This document shows, piece after piece, positions 44,741-53,585 of a stretch of DNA of 64,000 nucleotides; the stretch's first letter is position 1; each line of letters starts with the position of its first letter. The notes under the pieces are model-generated. The model was not told the DNA's origin. It ran no database searches and was given only the letters and a program-made list of their open reading frames with translations. Source of the stretch: an uncultured Bacilli bacterium (GTDB lineage: Bacteria; Bacillota_I; Bacilli_A; RF39; UBA660); NCBI GenBank assembly GCA_910584165.1, contig CAJTZU010000001.1, forward strand, positions 434,001 through 498,000, given 5' to 3'. Both the position numbers and the translations under genes were made by a program.

Positions 44741-45162
44741 CTAACAAGTTTCTCTATCGAATTGTATTCATCTCCACTTATTTGATATATACCATTATAT
44801 GGTTGTTCAATATAATAACTATTGTTTTTCTTATATACGAATATTGTAGATACTCCAGCTTCTATAAAGTGAAAATCAACTTTTATTTCATCATCAATAT
44901 TTACAGGTGCATCTTGTATGCTTTCGTTTTTAGTAACTCTTTTTGTACCATTTAAAACATATAGTATATCTTTCATTTCTTCTCTGCCATTAATACTAAT
45001 ATCTTTTTCATTTTGATTTAATGAAATACTTTCTAATTTTTCAAGTTGAGGTAAATTGAGTGTATAAGTCCTTCTATCTCTAAAATGATAAAAAACTCCT
45101 ATCACTAACACTACTAATACAATTATACCTAATACTGCAAATAATACATTTTTGTTTTTCAT
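44737..45162 (-). CDS. Membrane-anchored extracytoplasmic protein
   Basis: A 141-residue protein with one N-terminal transmembrane helix (about 6-25) and a soluble domain outside. No family recognised. The ATG at 45,160-45,162 is eight bases after GGAGG. It is the first unit of the strip and is preceded by a 13-base partial repeat (AAATTACTATTTT at 45,187-45,199). Confidence 0.6.
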   Translation of the reverse strand: MKNKNVLFAVLGIIVLVVLVIGVFYHFRDRRTYTLNLPQLEKLESISLNQNEKDISINGREEMKDILYVLNGTKRVTKNESIQDAPVNIDDEIKVDFHFIEAGVSTIFVYKKNNSYYIEQPYNGIYQISGDEYNSIEKLVR

Positions 45163-45228
45163 ACCCATTCCTCCAATCATTTCAACAAATTACTATTTTG
45201 CGGAATAGTTATACTTATATTTTACCAC

Positions 45229-45331
45229 AAAAAAATAGTCCTGTACTAGTGGCTATCGCGGTTTACTGCTCTATACATCTGAAAGGATTGAAAGGTAGCG
45301 TTAAATGGTTTAACATGGTATTTCTACCATA
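45229..45331 (-). ncRNA. Candidate small RNA or leader before the cargo strip
   Basis: On the minus strand a TATAAT (45,337-45,342) precedes about 100 non-coding bases with stems GGTA/TACC (loop GAAA), TTAAA/TTTAA and GGTAG/CTACC. They end in ATAGCC/GGaCTAT plus seven T. That is a full promoter-to-terminator unit without a reading frame. The -35 (TAGAAA) is weak. Confidence 0.4.
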
Positions 45332-45369
45332 AATAAATTATAGCACTTATTTAGACTTATTTCTACATT

Positions 45370-45804
45370 TTAAGACCATTTCATATTTAATTCTGCAATA
45401 TATTGACTAGCCATCATAAATAAATGACCAGTCAGCATTCTTGCAGCTTTTAATTCGTTCTTACTAAATGGTATATCATCTTTTATTGCTTGACCATTAA
45501 TAAAATTGGCTAATAAATTAATCCCGTTAACATATGATTCCATTCTGTTTTCTTTAGCAGATAATGCAAAGACTTTACTCATTTCATTAATACATAAACT
45601 CTGACTTGGATCTAATTTTCTATACTCTACTTCGCAATTTAATGACAAGTTATAGAGTACATCTTCTAAAGCTGCCATTTTATTTCTGAAATTTCTAAAT
45701 TCTAGTATTAATCCATTTCTACTTTGTTTATATCTTACATTATCAGCTAAAAGGTATTTTGCTCTAATAGTTCCTCTAATCGAATGATTACCAACATTAA
45801 ACAT
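45370..45804 (-). CDS. Unknown helical protein, 144 residues
   Basis: An all-alpha protein (MFNVGNHSIRGTIRAKYLLA and onward), perhaps a four-helix bundle. Its start overlaps the small SAP-like gene, with GGAGA five bases before the ATG. It is the last gene of the ADP-ribosylglycohydrolase operon. No family recognised. Confidence 0.55.
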   Translation of the reverse strand: MFNVGNHSIRGTIRAKYLLADNVRYKQSRNGLILEFRNFRNKMAALEDVLYNLSLNCEVEYRKLDPSQSLCINEMSKVFALSAKENRMESYVNGINLLANFINGQAIKDDIPFSKNELKAARMLTGHLFMMASQYIAELNMKWS

Positions 45805-45934
45805 TAGCATTCTCCATTTGATCAGTTATTAATTTAATAAGACATTCCCTAGTTTTATTTTCTATATCAGTAATATTATACTTTTTAGCAATTTTTACAA
45901 TTTTTTCTCTAGTTAATTCTTTTAAACTACTCAT
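45797..45934 (-). CDS. Small SAP/Rho-N-like protein, 45 residues
   Basis: MSSLKELTREKIVKIAKKYN then ITDIENKTRECLIKLI has the helix-extended-loop-helix pattern of SAP or Rho N-terminal domains, which bind nucleic acids. AAGGAGG precedes the ATG. It overlaps both neighbours by 8 bases, which supports real translation. Confidence 0.6.
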   Translation of the reverse strand: MSSLKELTREKIVKIAKKYNITDIENKTRECLIKLITDQMENANV

Positions 45935-46412
45935 TAGAACCTCCTTGTATTATATTAATGTTTTTACTATTAGCCATATCAACTAAAGCCTTATCCCATA
46001 CATTAAAAATTATACCAGCCTCATATAAATTTTCTTCATGCTTAGAAGAATATTCAGCAATTGCATCTTTTAAATATTTATCATATTCAGGATAAATATC
46101 TTTTTTTACATATAATCTATTTCCGAATCCCATATGAATTTCATCATATACATTATCAATTTTTCCATAAGCTGATTGTTCAAATAAAGGAAAATGTTTT
46201 AGAAAATCTTGATATGATATTGATTCAGTAGTGCTATACATCCACCCAGATACTCTATACGGAATATAAGCATTATCTTTTTTTACAATAAATGTTGAGC
46301 CATCTTCATCACCCATTCTTCCAGGATGAGTTATAAATATTACATCATTTTCATCTATTTTTTCAAATTCTTTTTTTATAGGTCTTTTAGCCATATCAAT
46401 TATATCTCTCAT
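45927..46412 (-). CDS. Unknown protein, 161 residues
   Basis: Opening MRDIIDMAKRPIKKEFEKID, with THPGRMGDEDGSTF and a GFGNRLYVKKD segment. Soluble. No family recognised. It starts three bases after the hydrolase gene ends, with AAGGAG upstream, in the ADP-ribosylglycohydrolase operon. Confidence 0.6.
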   Translation of the reverse strand: MRDIIDMAKRPIKKEFEKIDENDVIFITHPGRMGDEDGSTFIVKKDNAYIPYRVSGWMYSTTESISYQDFLKHFPLFEQSAYGKIDNVYDEIHMGFGNRLYVKKDIYPEYDKYLKDAIAEYSSKHEENLYEAGIIFNVWDKALVDMANSKNINIIQGGSNE

Positions 46413-46415
46413 TTT

Positions 46416-47018
46416 TTACATCTCCTTAAAAAATAAATCTGGTATAGAATAAAAATTCTTTGAATCTCTACTTATATGATGATCTTCATTTTCTAATATT
46501 ACCACTTTCATTTTTGAATTATCAATTCCATCAAGTAATGGTACATATCTAAACGATTGGTCTTTACTACCGTATACAAGAGTTAATTCTTTACCTTTAA
46601 ATTTTAATATTCCATCCTTTGTTTTATGATAATTAATCATCAATGGTGCATTTACTGAAATTATCTTTTTTATTTTTTCGTAGTTAGTTCCAAATTGTAA
46701 TCCTATAATTCCTCCATTAGAAAATCCTAAATAATATATTTCATATTCTTTAATCATCATTACATCATCAATAACTTCCAAATCATTATCTAAAGGATTG
46801 TTTCCATCAAATGGATTAGACGATGTTATAACAGTACATCCATATTTATTATTTATCATAGATGCCATTTTCACATATTTATTATTGTAACCAATATGTG
46901 AACCATCTTGTCCAGCTTTAATAAATACTACTGTATTATTGCCTTCTATTACTCCATATTCAATAACAGCTATATCTTTAAACTCCTTTTTTAATTCATA
47001 GTCAAATTTAGTCTTCAT
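46416..47018 (-). CDS. Alpha/beta hydrolase-like protein
   Basis: A 200-residue protein with a nucleophile elbow GFSNGG (about residue 110) and a late His (ENEDHHISRD) that fit an alpha/beta hydrolase. It overlaps the upstream ADP-ribosylglycohydrolase gene by 11 bases, so the two probably act together. Substrate unknown. Confidence 0.7.
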   Translation of the reverse strand: MKTKFDYELKKEFKDIAVIEYGVIEGNNTVVFIKAGQDGSHIGYNNKYVKMASMINNKYGCTVITSSNPFDGNNPLDNDLEVIDDVMMIKEYEIYYLGFSNGGIIGLQFGTNYEKIKKIISVNAPLMINYHKTKDGILKFKGKELTLVYGSKDQSFRYVPLLDGIDNSKMKVVILENEDHHISRDSKNFYSIPDLFFKEM

Positions 47019-47982
47019 ATATATGACCCCTCTTAACTGCTAATTCAAACTTAGAAGCTAGATCCAATAAATAATCTTTCTTTGCAAGTCCATCAATCCA
47101 TTTTTCAGGAATATCATTATAACCATATATAATGCCTGCCATTGAACCAACTATAGCAGCAATTGTATCTGTGTCATTTCCAAGATTAATTGCTCCAATT
47201 ATTGATTGTCTGTAATTATCACAATTTAATAATACATAGAATGAAGCCTCTAGTGTATCTACTACATAGGCAGTTGATTTAATATCACCAAGTTTTAAAG
47301 TCCTAATATCATCTTTTAATAATCTATCATAAACGGATAATGAATCATTAGTAAAATACGAGTAATCTAATTCTTTTATTTTTTTGTAAGCTTCTTCTTT
47401 AGTACATCCGTTTATTAAAAATAAAATATATTTAACATATATATAACATGCTAAAATACCAATTTCATGTCCATGAGTTAATGAAGAAACATTACTAACT
47501 AATTCAATAATTTCATTGTCAGACATATTACTATCTACACAATATAATGCTACTGGTAATATTCTCATTAATGCACCATTACCATTTCCCATTAAATCTT
47601 TTTGCCCTGCATCAATTGGTTTTATTCCTGTTTTTTCTACTTTACTTTGTTGATATTTTCTAATAGCTCTTAAACAAGTTCTTCCAATATCAAATACTTC
47701 TCCACCTGGAGTATATTTTCCATTTTGAACCCATTCTGCATACTTATTTAAAATATCATCATAATCCCAACCATTTTTCTCAATAAAAGAATCAATTGTT
47801 GCTATTTCCATAGAAGTATCATCTGACCAATATCCAGCAGGTACAGGATGTGAACCATACCCCATCATATCAGTAACTGGGTGTTCTAATAATTTTTCTC
47901 TAATAGAAAATTCTACAGGTACTCCCATAGCATCCCCAACTGCATGCCCTATTATCGAACTTATAAAACATGATTTACTCAT
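47008..47982 (-). CDS. ADP-ribosylglycohydrolase family protein
   Basis: A 324-residue protein with the family's metal-binding pattern: GHAVGDAMGVPVEF, SDDTSMEIAT and LGNDTDTIAAIVG. These enzymes remove ADP-ribose from proteins, nucleic acids or small molecules using two magnesium ions. It heads an operon of five cargo genes placed inside the conjugation module. No ADP-ribosyltransferase is evident nearby. Confidence 0.88.
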   Translation of the reverse strand: MSKSCFISSIIGHAVGDAMGVPVEFSIREKLLEHPVTDMMGYGSHPVPAGYWSDDTSMEIATIDSFIEKNGWDYDDILNKYAEWVQNGKYTPGGEVFDIGRTCLRAIRKYQQSKVEKTGIKPIDAGQKDLMGNGNGALMRILPVALYCVDSNMSDNEIIELVSNVSSLTHGHEIGILACYIYVKYILFLINGCTKEEAYKKIKELDYSYFTNDSLSVYDRLLKDDIRTLKLGDIKSTAYVVDTLEASFYVLLNCDNYRQSIIGAINLGNDTDTIAAIVGSMAGIIYGYNDIPEKWIDGLAKKDYLLDLASKFELAVKRGHIYED

Positions 47983-48011
47983 ATTATCACCAAACTCTCT
48001 TAAATATTATA

Positions 48012-48848
48012 TCACAATCCCATCATTTCTCTAACGATTCTATCGGATATTTTGATAGTTCCTACAAGAACTAGCATATTAAAGATTAATTCTCCAATAT
48101 ATTTCCAAACTTGAGTTACTGCCGCTGCACTTGAATCTACTACTGGTGGCGATGATGCAAATAAACTAAATATAATGCAAGATAATACAATAATCGCTCC
48201 TTCCAAACAAACTGCTGTGTAACTTTTCAAAAAAGATTTCCCAATGTTACTAGTTGGTTCACCTGCAAAACTTGATAAAGGGATTGGCGCTAAAGCTGTA
48301 TATAAATATAATTTAAAGAACCTACCATATACTGTCATTATCATAATAAATGATAAAACGGTTACAACTAATCCTCCAATTAATGTAACTGCCCATAATG
48401 GAATAGATTCAAAGAAGCCGCAAGACTCTATTGCTGAAATTATAGAATTAGGTAAGGTACTTTTTGAACTAAAAGTAATATTGGCTGTAGATATTATTTT
48501 TGATGTTATACCTTGAGTTATCTTAAATACATCTAGCATTAATGTCATTCCATAGGTAACAACTATCTTTGCCAAAACAAATCTAATAAATAATTTAAAT
48601 ACCTGTTCTGGTCTTTTAACTTCATCAAAAGAACCACAAGTTTTGATCATTCCTACAAGGAAAAATAGAACTAGTAATCCTAGTCCTATTCCCTGCATAG
48701 AATTATAAATACTTTTAATTACATTCCATATCGCACCACCTTTAAAGGTCTCTGGTGTAGTTGTAACTAGACTCCAAATTTCCGCTAATTTTGAGTTCCA
48801 TGTATCAAGTGCATTTTGTAAGTTTTGAACAACCCAATTATCACTCAT
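48012..48848 (-). CDS. TrbL/VirB6-like conjugal transfer membrane protein
   Basis: A 278-residue polytopic protein with an aqueous N-terminus (MSDNWVVQNLQNALDTWNSK) followed by about six transmembrane helices. The layout and the FAGEP motif fit the TrbL/VirB6-type proteins of Tn1549-like elements, an inner-membrane channel part. Directly behind the Maff2 gene. Confidence 0.8.
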   Translation of the reverse strand: MSDNWVVQNLQNALDTWNSKLAEIWSLVTTTPETFKGGAIWNVIKSIYNSMQGIGLGLLVLFFLVGMIKTCGSFDEVKRPEQVFKLFIRFVLAKIVVTYGMTLMLDVFKITQGITSKIISTANITFSSKSTLPNSIISAIESCGFFESIPLWAVTLIGGLVVTVLSFIMIMTVYGRFFKLYLYTALAPIPLSSFAGEPTSNIGKSFLKSYTAVCLEGAIIVLSCIIFSLFASSPPVVDSSAAAVTQVWKYIGELIFNMLVLVGTIKISDRIVREMMGL

Positions 48849-48860
48849 TTACAACAACTC

Positions 48861-49184
48861 CTATCCTAATATTTTTGTAATAATTGCTTTTGAAAAACAA
48901 ATTATTAACCCTCCACCTATTGTCATTACACTACTTGCTCTTTGACTTGCATCATGGCTTTTAAAAGACATACCAAATTGAACAACACCAAAGATTAGCA
49001 TTATTGCTCCTAAAGATTGAACCAAAGTAAAAATAAAATTTGTTAAATTGTTTACTGCTGCTATTGGATCATCTGCTGCATAAACAGTACTAATATTCAA
49101 TAATGGAACTAAAGAAAGACCTATCATCTTTAATTTAGATTCAGTCTTTTTTAGTTTGTTTTGTTGCTTTTCTTTTTCTTTCAT
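48861..49184 (-). CDS. Maff2 family mobile element protein
   Basis: A 107-residue protein with a charged start, then a signal-like hydrophobic stretch ending VYAADDP, and two membrane helices with GVVQFGMSFKSHDASQRASS. This is the Maff2 pattern, often compared with VirB2-type pilins. It overlaps the end of virD4 by 44 bases. Confidence 0.85.
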   Translation of the reverse strand: MKEKEKQQNKLKKTESKLKMIGLSLVPLLNISTVYAADDPIAAVNNLTNFIFTLVQSLGAIMLIFGVVQFGMSFKSHDASQRASSVMTIGGGLIICFSKAIITKILG

Positions 49185-50973
49185 ATTTTCCCTTTCTTTC
49201 TAAAAAATCATCTATCTCTTCTGAATAGATAACTTCATATTTATTTTTAATTTTTTCTATTTCATTAAATTCAGTATTTTCATCTATTAAAGAAATACTA
49301 ACTTCTCCAATAGATTCATTAGTTGTTCCATGATAATAATTTTCTCCATTTCCATCTGGAGTAAAATTAATATTTGGGTGTTTTTTTATATTGAATTTTA
49401 AATCTATAATTGGTCTTTCACCCCTTATAAATAAAACACATTGTTTATTATTGATCATTCTTACTTCATCAGGCATAAGCAACTCTCTTCCTGCATTTTG
49501 ATAGTTGGTAGAATAATTACCTTTTAATCCACTTGTTTTACCATAAGTATTTGTATCAATAGTTTCTTTTCCAAGTAATTCTGAAACATATTTAAAAGTT
49601 TCTTGCTCATTACCACCTAGATATAAAAACTCATCACAGTTACCCACTATAGACCCCCATTGTTTTTCAAAAAGTGCTTTTAGTTGTGCCAAATTTTGTA
49701 AAATAATGGATACAGAGACATTTCTACTTCTCATTGTAGATAAAATGTTTTCAAAGTCATCAGGTAAACTTACATTAGCAAATTCATCCATTAAAAAATG
49801 CACATGAACAGGAAGTGCACCATTATAAACATTATCTGCTAAATAAAATAGTTGCTGAAATAATTGAGTATATAAAATACTGACTATAAAATTAAAAGAC
49901 TTATCTGTATCAGGTATGATTGCAAATAAGGCTACTTTCTTTTCTCCTAATGAACCTAAATCTAATTCATCAGTTTGAGTAAGTTTACTCATTGAATCGA
50001 GATTAAATTTTTCTAATCTACTTATTAAAGTTATTTGTATAGATTTTAATGTTTTACCAGCACCAGATTTATATCCTTTATAATATTTTATAGCAATATG
50101 ATCTGGATCTCTTGCTTCTAATTCATTAAATAACATATCAAGAGGACTTACATAATAGTCATCATCCTCTTTAACATCTCCAGCTCTTATCATTTCCATT
50201 ACCATAGGAAAATTCTGTTCTTCTTCGGGTGCCTCATACTTTAAATAAAATATTAAAGCAGAAAGTAACATGGAAGCGGCAGTATCCCAAAATGGATCTT
50301 GAGATGTTGAACCTTTAGGAGTGGTACTCTTAAAAAGATTTGTAACCAATCTTTGAACATCGTTCTCATCTTTTATATAAACAAATGGATTATAACAATG
50401 AGATTTTTCCATATTAATTAAATCCAACACTTTAACTTCATAACCTTTTTGTTTTAATAAATTACCTTCTGCTCTAGTTATTTCACCCTTAGGATCTAGT
50501 ATTACAAATGATGTATTGGCTTGCATCACATTAGGCTTAGCATAAAATCTTGTTTTACCAGCACCACTACCACCAATCACAATAGTATTTAAATTTCTCA
50601 TATGCTTATGGGCATCATATCCTATAGAAAAATTTTTACTCAATATTTTATTAACTTCAAATGGAATTTGAGAATATCTCTTATTTAATTCGTGAACATT
50701 TCCCCATTTAGCTGAGCCATGTTCTTCTCTTCTTCTATAATTTTTTTTATCCATTAAATATATTGTTATTCCAAATACATAAACTAAAACAAAAATAAAT
50801 ACTACTGGTATAGTATTTTTACAAAAAATCATATTAAACGGATGGCTTATAGCATTACTAAAACCTTCAATAATATTAAATAGTCCATTAGAAGATATTG
50901 GTGCTATAAGTACTCCTAACCATATAACTGGAATAATTCCAAATATATAAATTAAATAATTATCTTTCTTCAA
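49141..50973 (-). CDS. VirD4-like type IV coupling protein
   Basis: A 610-residue ATPase with two N-terminal membrane helices (about 5-30 and 54-74), Walker A GGSGAGKT at 134-141, Walker B LMDEFANV and the LQNLAQLKALF motif. It links the relaxase-DNA complex to the channel. Confidence 0.93.
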   Translation of the reverse strand: MKKDNYLIYIFGIIPVIWLGVLIAPISSNGLFNIIEGFSNAISHPFNMIFCKNTIPVVFIFVLVYVFGITIYLMDKKNYRRREEHGSAKWGNVHELNKRYSQIPFEVNKILSKNFSIGYDAHKHMRNLNTIVIGGSGAGKTRFYAKPNVMQANTSFVILDPKGEITRAEGNLLKQKGYEVKVLDLINMEKSHCYNPFVYIKDENDVQRLVTNLFKSTTPKGSTSQDPFWDTAASMLLSALIFYLKYEAPEEEQNFPMVMEMIRAGDVKEDDDYYVSPLDMLFNELEARDPDHIAIKYYKGYKSGAGKTLKSIQITLISRLEKFNLDSMSKLTQTDELDLGSLGEKKVALFAIIPDTDKSFNFIVSILYTQLFQQLFYLADNVYNGALPVHVHFLMDEFANVSLPDDFENILSTMRSRNVSVSIILQNLAQLKALFEKQWGSIVGNCDEFLYLGGNEQETFKYVSELLGKETIDTNTYGKTSGLKGNYSTNYQNAGRELLMPDEVRMINNKQCVLFIRGERPIIDLKFNIKKHPNINFTPDGNGENYYHGTTNESIGEVSISLIDENTEFNEIEKIKNKYEVIYSEEIDDFLERKGKYERKRKATKQTKKD

Positions 50974-51151
50974 TATACTTTCTTGGAAACATTCTTTTTT
51001 TCTCTGGTAGATTTAATACTTTTAATAATAATTCATCTACAAAAGTTGTATCCTTACCTTCCTCGATTAATTTATTTCTAAATTCATTTAATGCATTTAT
51101 AATAAGTCCTTCTTCATATTTATCTAATTCTAACACTTTTACATCTTTCAT
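50960..51151 (-). CDS. Small ICE protein, 63 residues
   Basis: MKDVKVLELDKYEEGLIINA and onward, helical. Small proteins of this sort sit between PcfB and VirD4 in Tn1549-like elements. Function unknown. It overlaps both neighbours. Confidence 0.65.
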   Translation of the reverse strand: MKDVKVLELDKYEEGLIINALNEFRNKLIEEGKDTTFVDELLLKVLNLPEKKRMFPRKYIEER

Positions 51152-51849
51152 TTAGATCTACCCTTTGATTTATTTATATTTTTATCAATATTAATCTCTT
51201 TACTTACAGATTTATCCTTTATTTCTTTCTTATAATCATTTAACTTTGCTCTAACTGATGGCTTTTTACTTTTTAAGTTGTTACCCTTAATTGGTGAAGT
51301 CTTTTGCACTTCTGAGAAAGGCTTTGACAGAGGGCTTTTTTCTGTCTTTGCCAAATGGGGGTTTAAAGAATTATCTTCTTTCTTTTTGACCCTTGATTTT
51401 GGATTTTGCTCCTTGCCTTTATTAACACTCTCTCTATTTTTTTCAATGCTAGATATAATTTCTGCCTTATTAAATTCTGCAAATTTAAATCTTTCTACTA
51501 TTCTATTTATTCTTGCTGAATCTTCTTTTCTAACAACTATATCTACTATCCCATCTTTAGATTTATCTTTTTTATCTACTAATGCACAATAAAGTATTCC
51601 GTATCTTTTTGCTTCTTGCTGAAACTTTGCAAGATCATCTTTTTTAATAGTAAAAATTGTAAGTGGCTTACCACTTTTTAACATACTTGAAAGTTTTGAT
51701 TTACCACTTGTTTGTTCTCTATTTTTCATGATGGTATATAAAAGCACTGCAATATTTTTAGCACCACTTCCTGTTACTTTAGCAGCGACCTCAAAGCCTT
51801 CTAAACTCATTCTTACAATTTGTTCTGCGGCATCACTTGACTGATTCAT
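51148..51849 (-). CDS. PcfB family protein (DUF3801)
   Basis: A 233-residue protein: an N-terminal helical domain (EGFEVAAKVTGSGAKNIAVL, then YTIMKNRE), a middle alpha-beta domain and a lysine-rich disordered tail (about 150-233). PcfB is an accessory factor of the coupling protein. It begins one base after the relaxase gene ends. Confidence 0.88.
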   Translation of the reverse strand: MNQSSDAAEQIVRMSLEGFEVAAKVTGSGAKNIAVLLYTIMKNREQTSGKSKLSSMLKSGKPLTIFTIKKDDLAKFQQEAKRYGILYCALVDKKDKSKDGIVDIVVRKEDSARINRIVERFKFAEFNKAEIISSIEKNRESVNKGKEQNPKSRVKKKEDNSLNPHLAKTEKSPLSKPFSEVQKTSPIKGNNLKSKKPSVRAKLNDYKKEIKDKSVSKEINIDKNINKSKGRSK

Positions 51850-53139
51850 TTACTCATTCCTTTCCTTTTGATTTTCTTTTTCTAATCCCTCGATTTTTTC
51901 TTTAATGGATATAGATTCAACATTTATTTCATTACATAAATCTATTTCTTTTTTTAATTTAGGTAATTCTTCATTTATTTCTTTTATCTTTTTCATGATT
52001 CTTATTTTTTCTTGTTCATTATTAATACTAGAAAATTGTTTTCTTAACTTCTTTCTAATGTTAATTAAATCATCATATTTATTATTTATCATAATTTCAT
52101 ACTTTCTAAATGATTCATCATCAGTTATTTGTTCTCTATCAAACATTCTAATAATTAAATTGTATTTTTCCAATTTCATAACATCATCTTTGATATAGGT
52201 ATAGTTATTATATTTTTTATTAGGATAAACTTTTAATAGATAACAATAATATCTATATAAAGCGACAATTCCATGATATTTATGACTAAAACTTTTCTTA
52301 TAAAATCCTTTATTATTTTGAGATACATTCTCAATATACTCTTCCTCTAAGATTCTGGATTTAATATTATCTATAGAATATTCTTCACCAAAGTATCTCT
52401 CAATTCTAATATTTCTTTTATAATCTAAATTCCTAACTGAAAGTTTTCCATATCTATTCTGCACTTCATAATTCATAGAAGACAGTATTTCAATAAATTC
52501 TTTGTAGTTTGAAGATTTAGCTATAGCAATATCTATATCTCTTTTAGTTTTTTTGTAATAGTTATTTCTGTTAGTATTCTTAAGATAATACGGAAAGTAA
52601 ATTCTACCTTTAGATGTTGGCTTTTCATCTAAGACTGATAATCCATATTCTTTACATAAATCATCACTAATTTCTCTTAATCTTGCTGTTGATGATCTGT
52701 TAGAATAAAATTTCATGCCATCAATAAATGAAACTGAATTAACAATAAAATGATTGTGAAGATGTTTAGTATTTAAATGAGTTGAAACTACTACTTCGAA
52801 CCTATCACCCCACATTTCATTTGCAAGTTTAACTCCAATTTCATGAGCTAATTCTGGAGTAACTTCTCCCTCTTTAAATGATTGATAACCATGAAATCCT
52901 AAAATACCTTTTGTTTTATTAAATAATCTTTTAGTCTGATTCATTTGTTGTAAAGCTGTCTCTATTTCACAATTAATTCCAGACACATAAAAAAATTCTT
53001 CAGTCTTATCTTTATTCATTGCATAATCAATAGCAACATTTAAATCAATAAGATTTGAATTAGTCTTTTTTCTATCCTCTGCATAATCAATAGTTCTGCC
53101 TAAATTACTCCCTATTTTCCATAACTTTGTTACTGCTAT
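51850..53139 (-). CDS. MOBP relaxase, with apparent ATA start codon
   Basis: The reading frame continues upstream of the first ATG (53,017-53,019) by 40 codons that encode a typical relaxase start: AVTKLWKIGSNLGRTIDYAE, with Y19 matching the catalytic tyrosine of MOBP relaxases. The histidine motif HLNTKHLHNHF follows near residue 130 of the longer form. The only possible initiator with a ribosome-binding site (GAAGGTGA) is ATA at 53,137-53,139, four bases after the mobC stop; an in-frame TAA at 53,152-53,154 rules out an earlier start. The enzyme would nick oriT and remain bound to the 5' end. Confidence 0.85.
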   Translation of the reverse strand: MAVTKLWKIGSNLGRTIDYAEDRKKTNSNLIDLNVAIDYAMNKDKTEEFFYVSGINCEIETALQQMNQTKRLFNKTKGILGFHGYQSFKEGEVTPELAHEIGVKLANEMWGDRFEVVVSTHLNTKHLHNHFIVNSVSFIDGMKFYSNRSSTARLREISDDLCKEYGLSVLDEKPTSKGRIYFPYYLKNTNRNNYYKKTKRDIDIAIAKSSNYKEFIEILSSMNYEVQNRYGKLSVRNLDYKRNIRIERYFGEEYSIDNIKSRILEEEYIENVSQNNKGFYKKSFSHKYHGIVALYRYYCYLLKVYPNKKYNNYTYIKDDVMKLEKYNLIIRMFDREQITDDESFRKYEIMINNKYDDLINIRKKLRKQFSSINNEQEKIRIMKKIKEINEELPKLKKEIDLCNEINVESISIKEKIEGLEKENQKERNE

Positions 53140-53143
53140 AAAA

Positions 53144-53473
53144 TCACCTTCTTATCCTACCAATATCTAAAACTTTATCTCTTATTTCTAAAATTAGTTT
53201 ATCTAATTCTTTTTTATAATGTTCTAAATAAATATAATTAACATTTCCTGTTTGATTAGAAACCTTTGCTATTTGATTTATATTAATTCCTATCTTTCTA
53301 ATCTCATAAGTTAATTTATTAATTTCTTTATTAAGATTAGTATTAGGCATATAATCATTAACCAATGATCTAAAAAATTCTGACTCAGTAATTCCTAAAT
53401 CAAAACATTTTTTTCTTAACAATTTTTCTTCTTCACTTGTTAGTCTTATGTTCTTCTGTCTTGTTCTTTTCAT
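53144..53473 (-). CDS. mobC: MobC-like relaxosome protein
   Basis: A 109-residue protein with an N-terminal ribbon-helix-helix (KNIRLTSEEEKLLRKKCFDL) and the MobC C-terminal motif (IRKIGININQIAKVSNQTG). MobC helps open oriT for the relaxase. It overlaps the DUF3789 gene by 41 bases. Confidence 0.88.
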   Translation of the reverse strand: MKRTRQKNIRLTSEEEKLLRKKCFDLGITESEFFRSLVNDYMPNTNLNKEINKLTYEIRKIGININQIAKVSNQTGNVNYIYLEHYKKELDKLILEIRDKVLDIGRIRR

Positions 53474-53585
53474 AAGATACCAATTCTAAATCAGATTTTT
53501 TGGAAATTATACACATACACATTAATGTTATACCTGATAATCCTCCTATCATTAAACCTAATAGGAAAAATAAAAAATTACTCAT
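53433..53585 (-). CDS. DUF3789-like small membrane protein
   Basis: A 50-residue protein with a single membrane helix rich in Gly and Leu (MSNFLFFLLGLMIGGLSGIT) and a polar tail ending KTNK. I recall similar one-helix proteins (DUF3789) next to MobC in Tn1549-type elements. Too short for the usual gene cut-off. Upstream ribosome-binding site AAAGGAAC. Confidence 0.6.
   Translation of the reverse strand: MSNFLFFLLGLMIGGLSGITLMCMCIISKKSDLELVSYEKNKTEEHKTNK

Noticed and set aside
41435..45200. CRISPR array as the explanation for the repeats
   Set aside because: The repeats are separated by whole genes, not by short spacers of equal length, and no cas gene is present.
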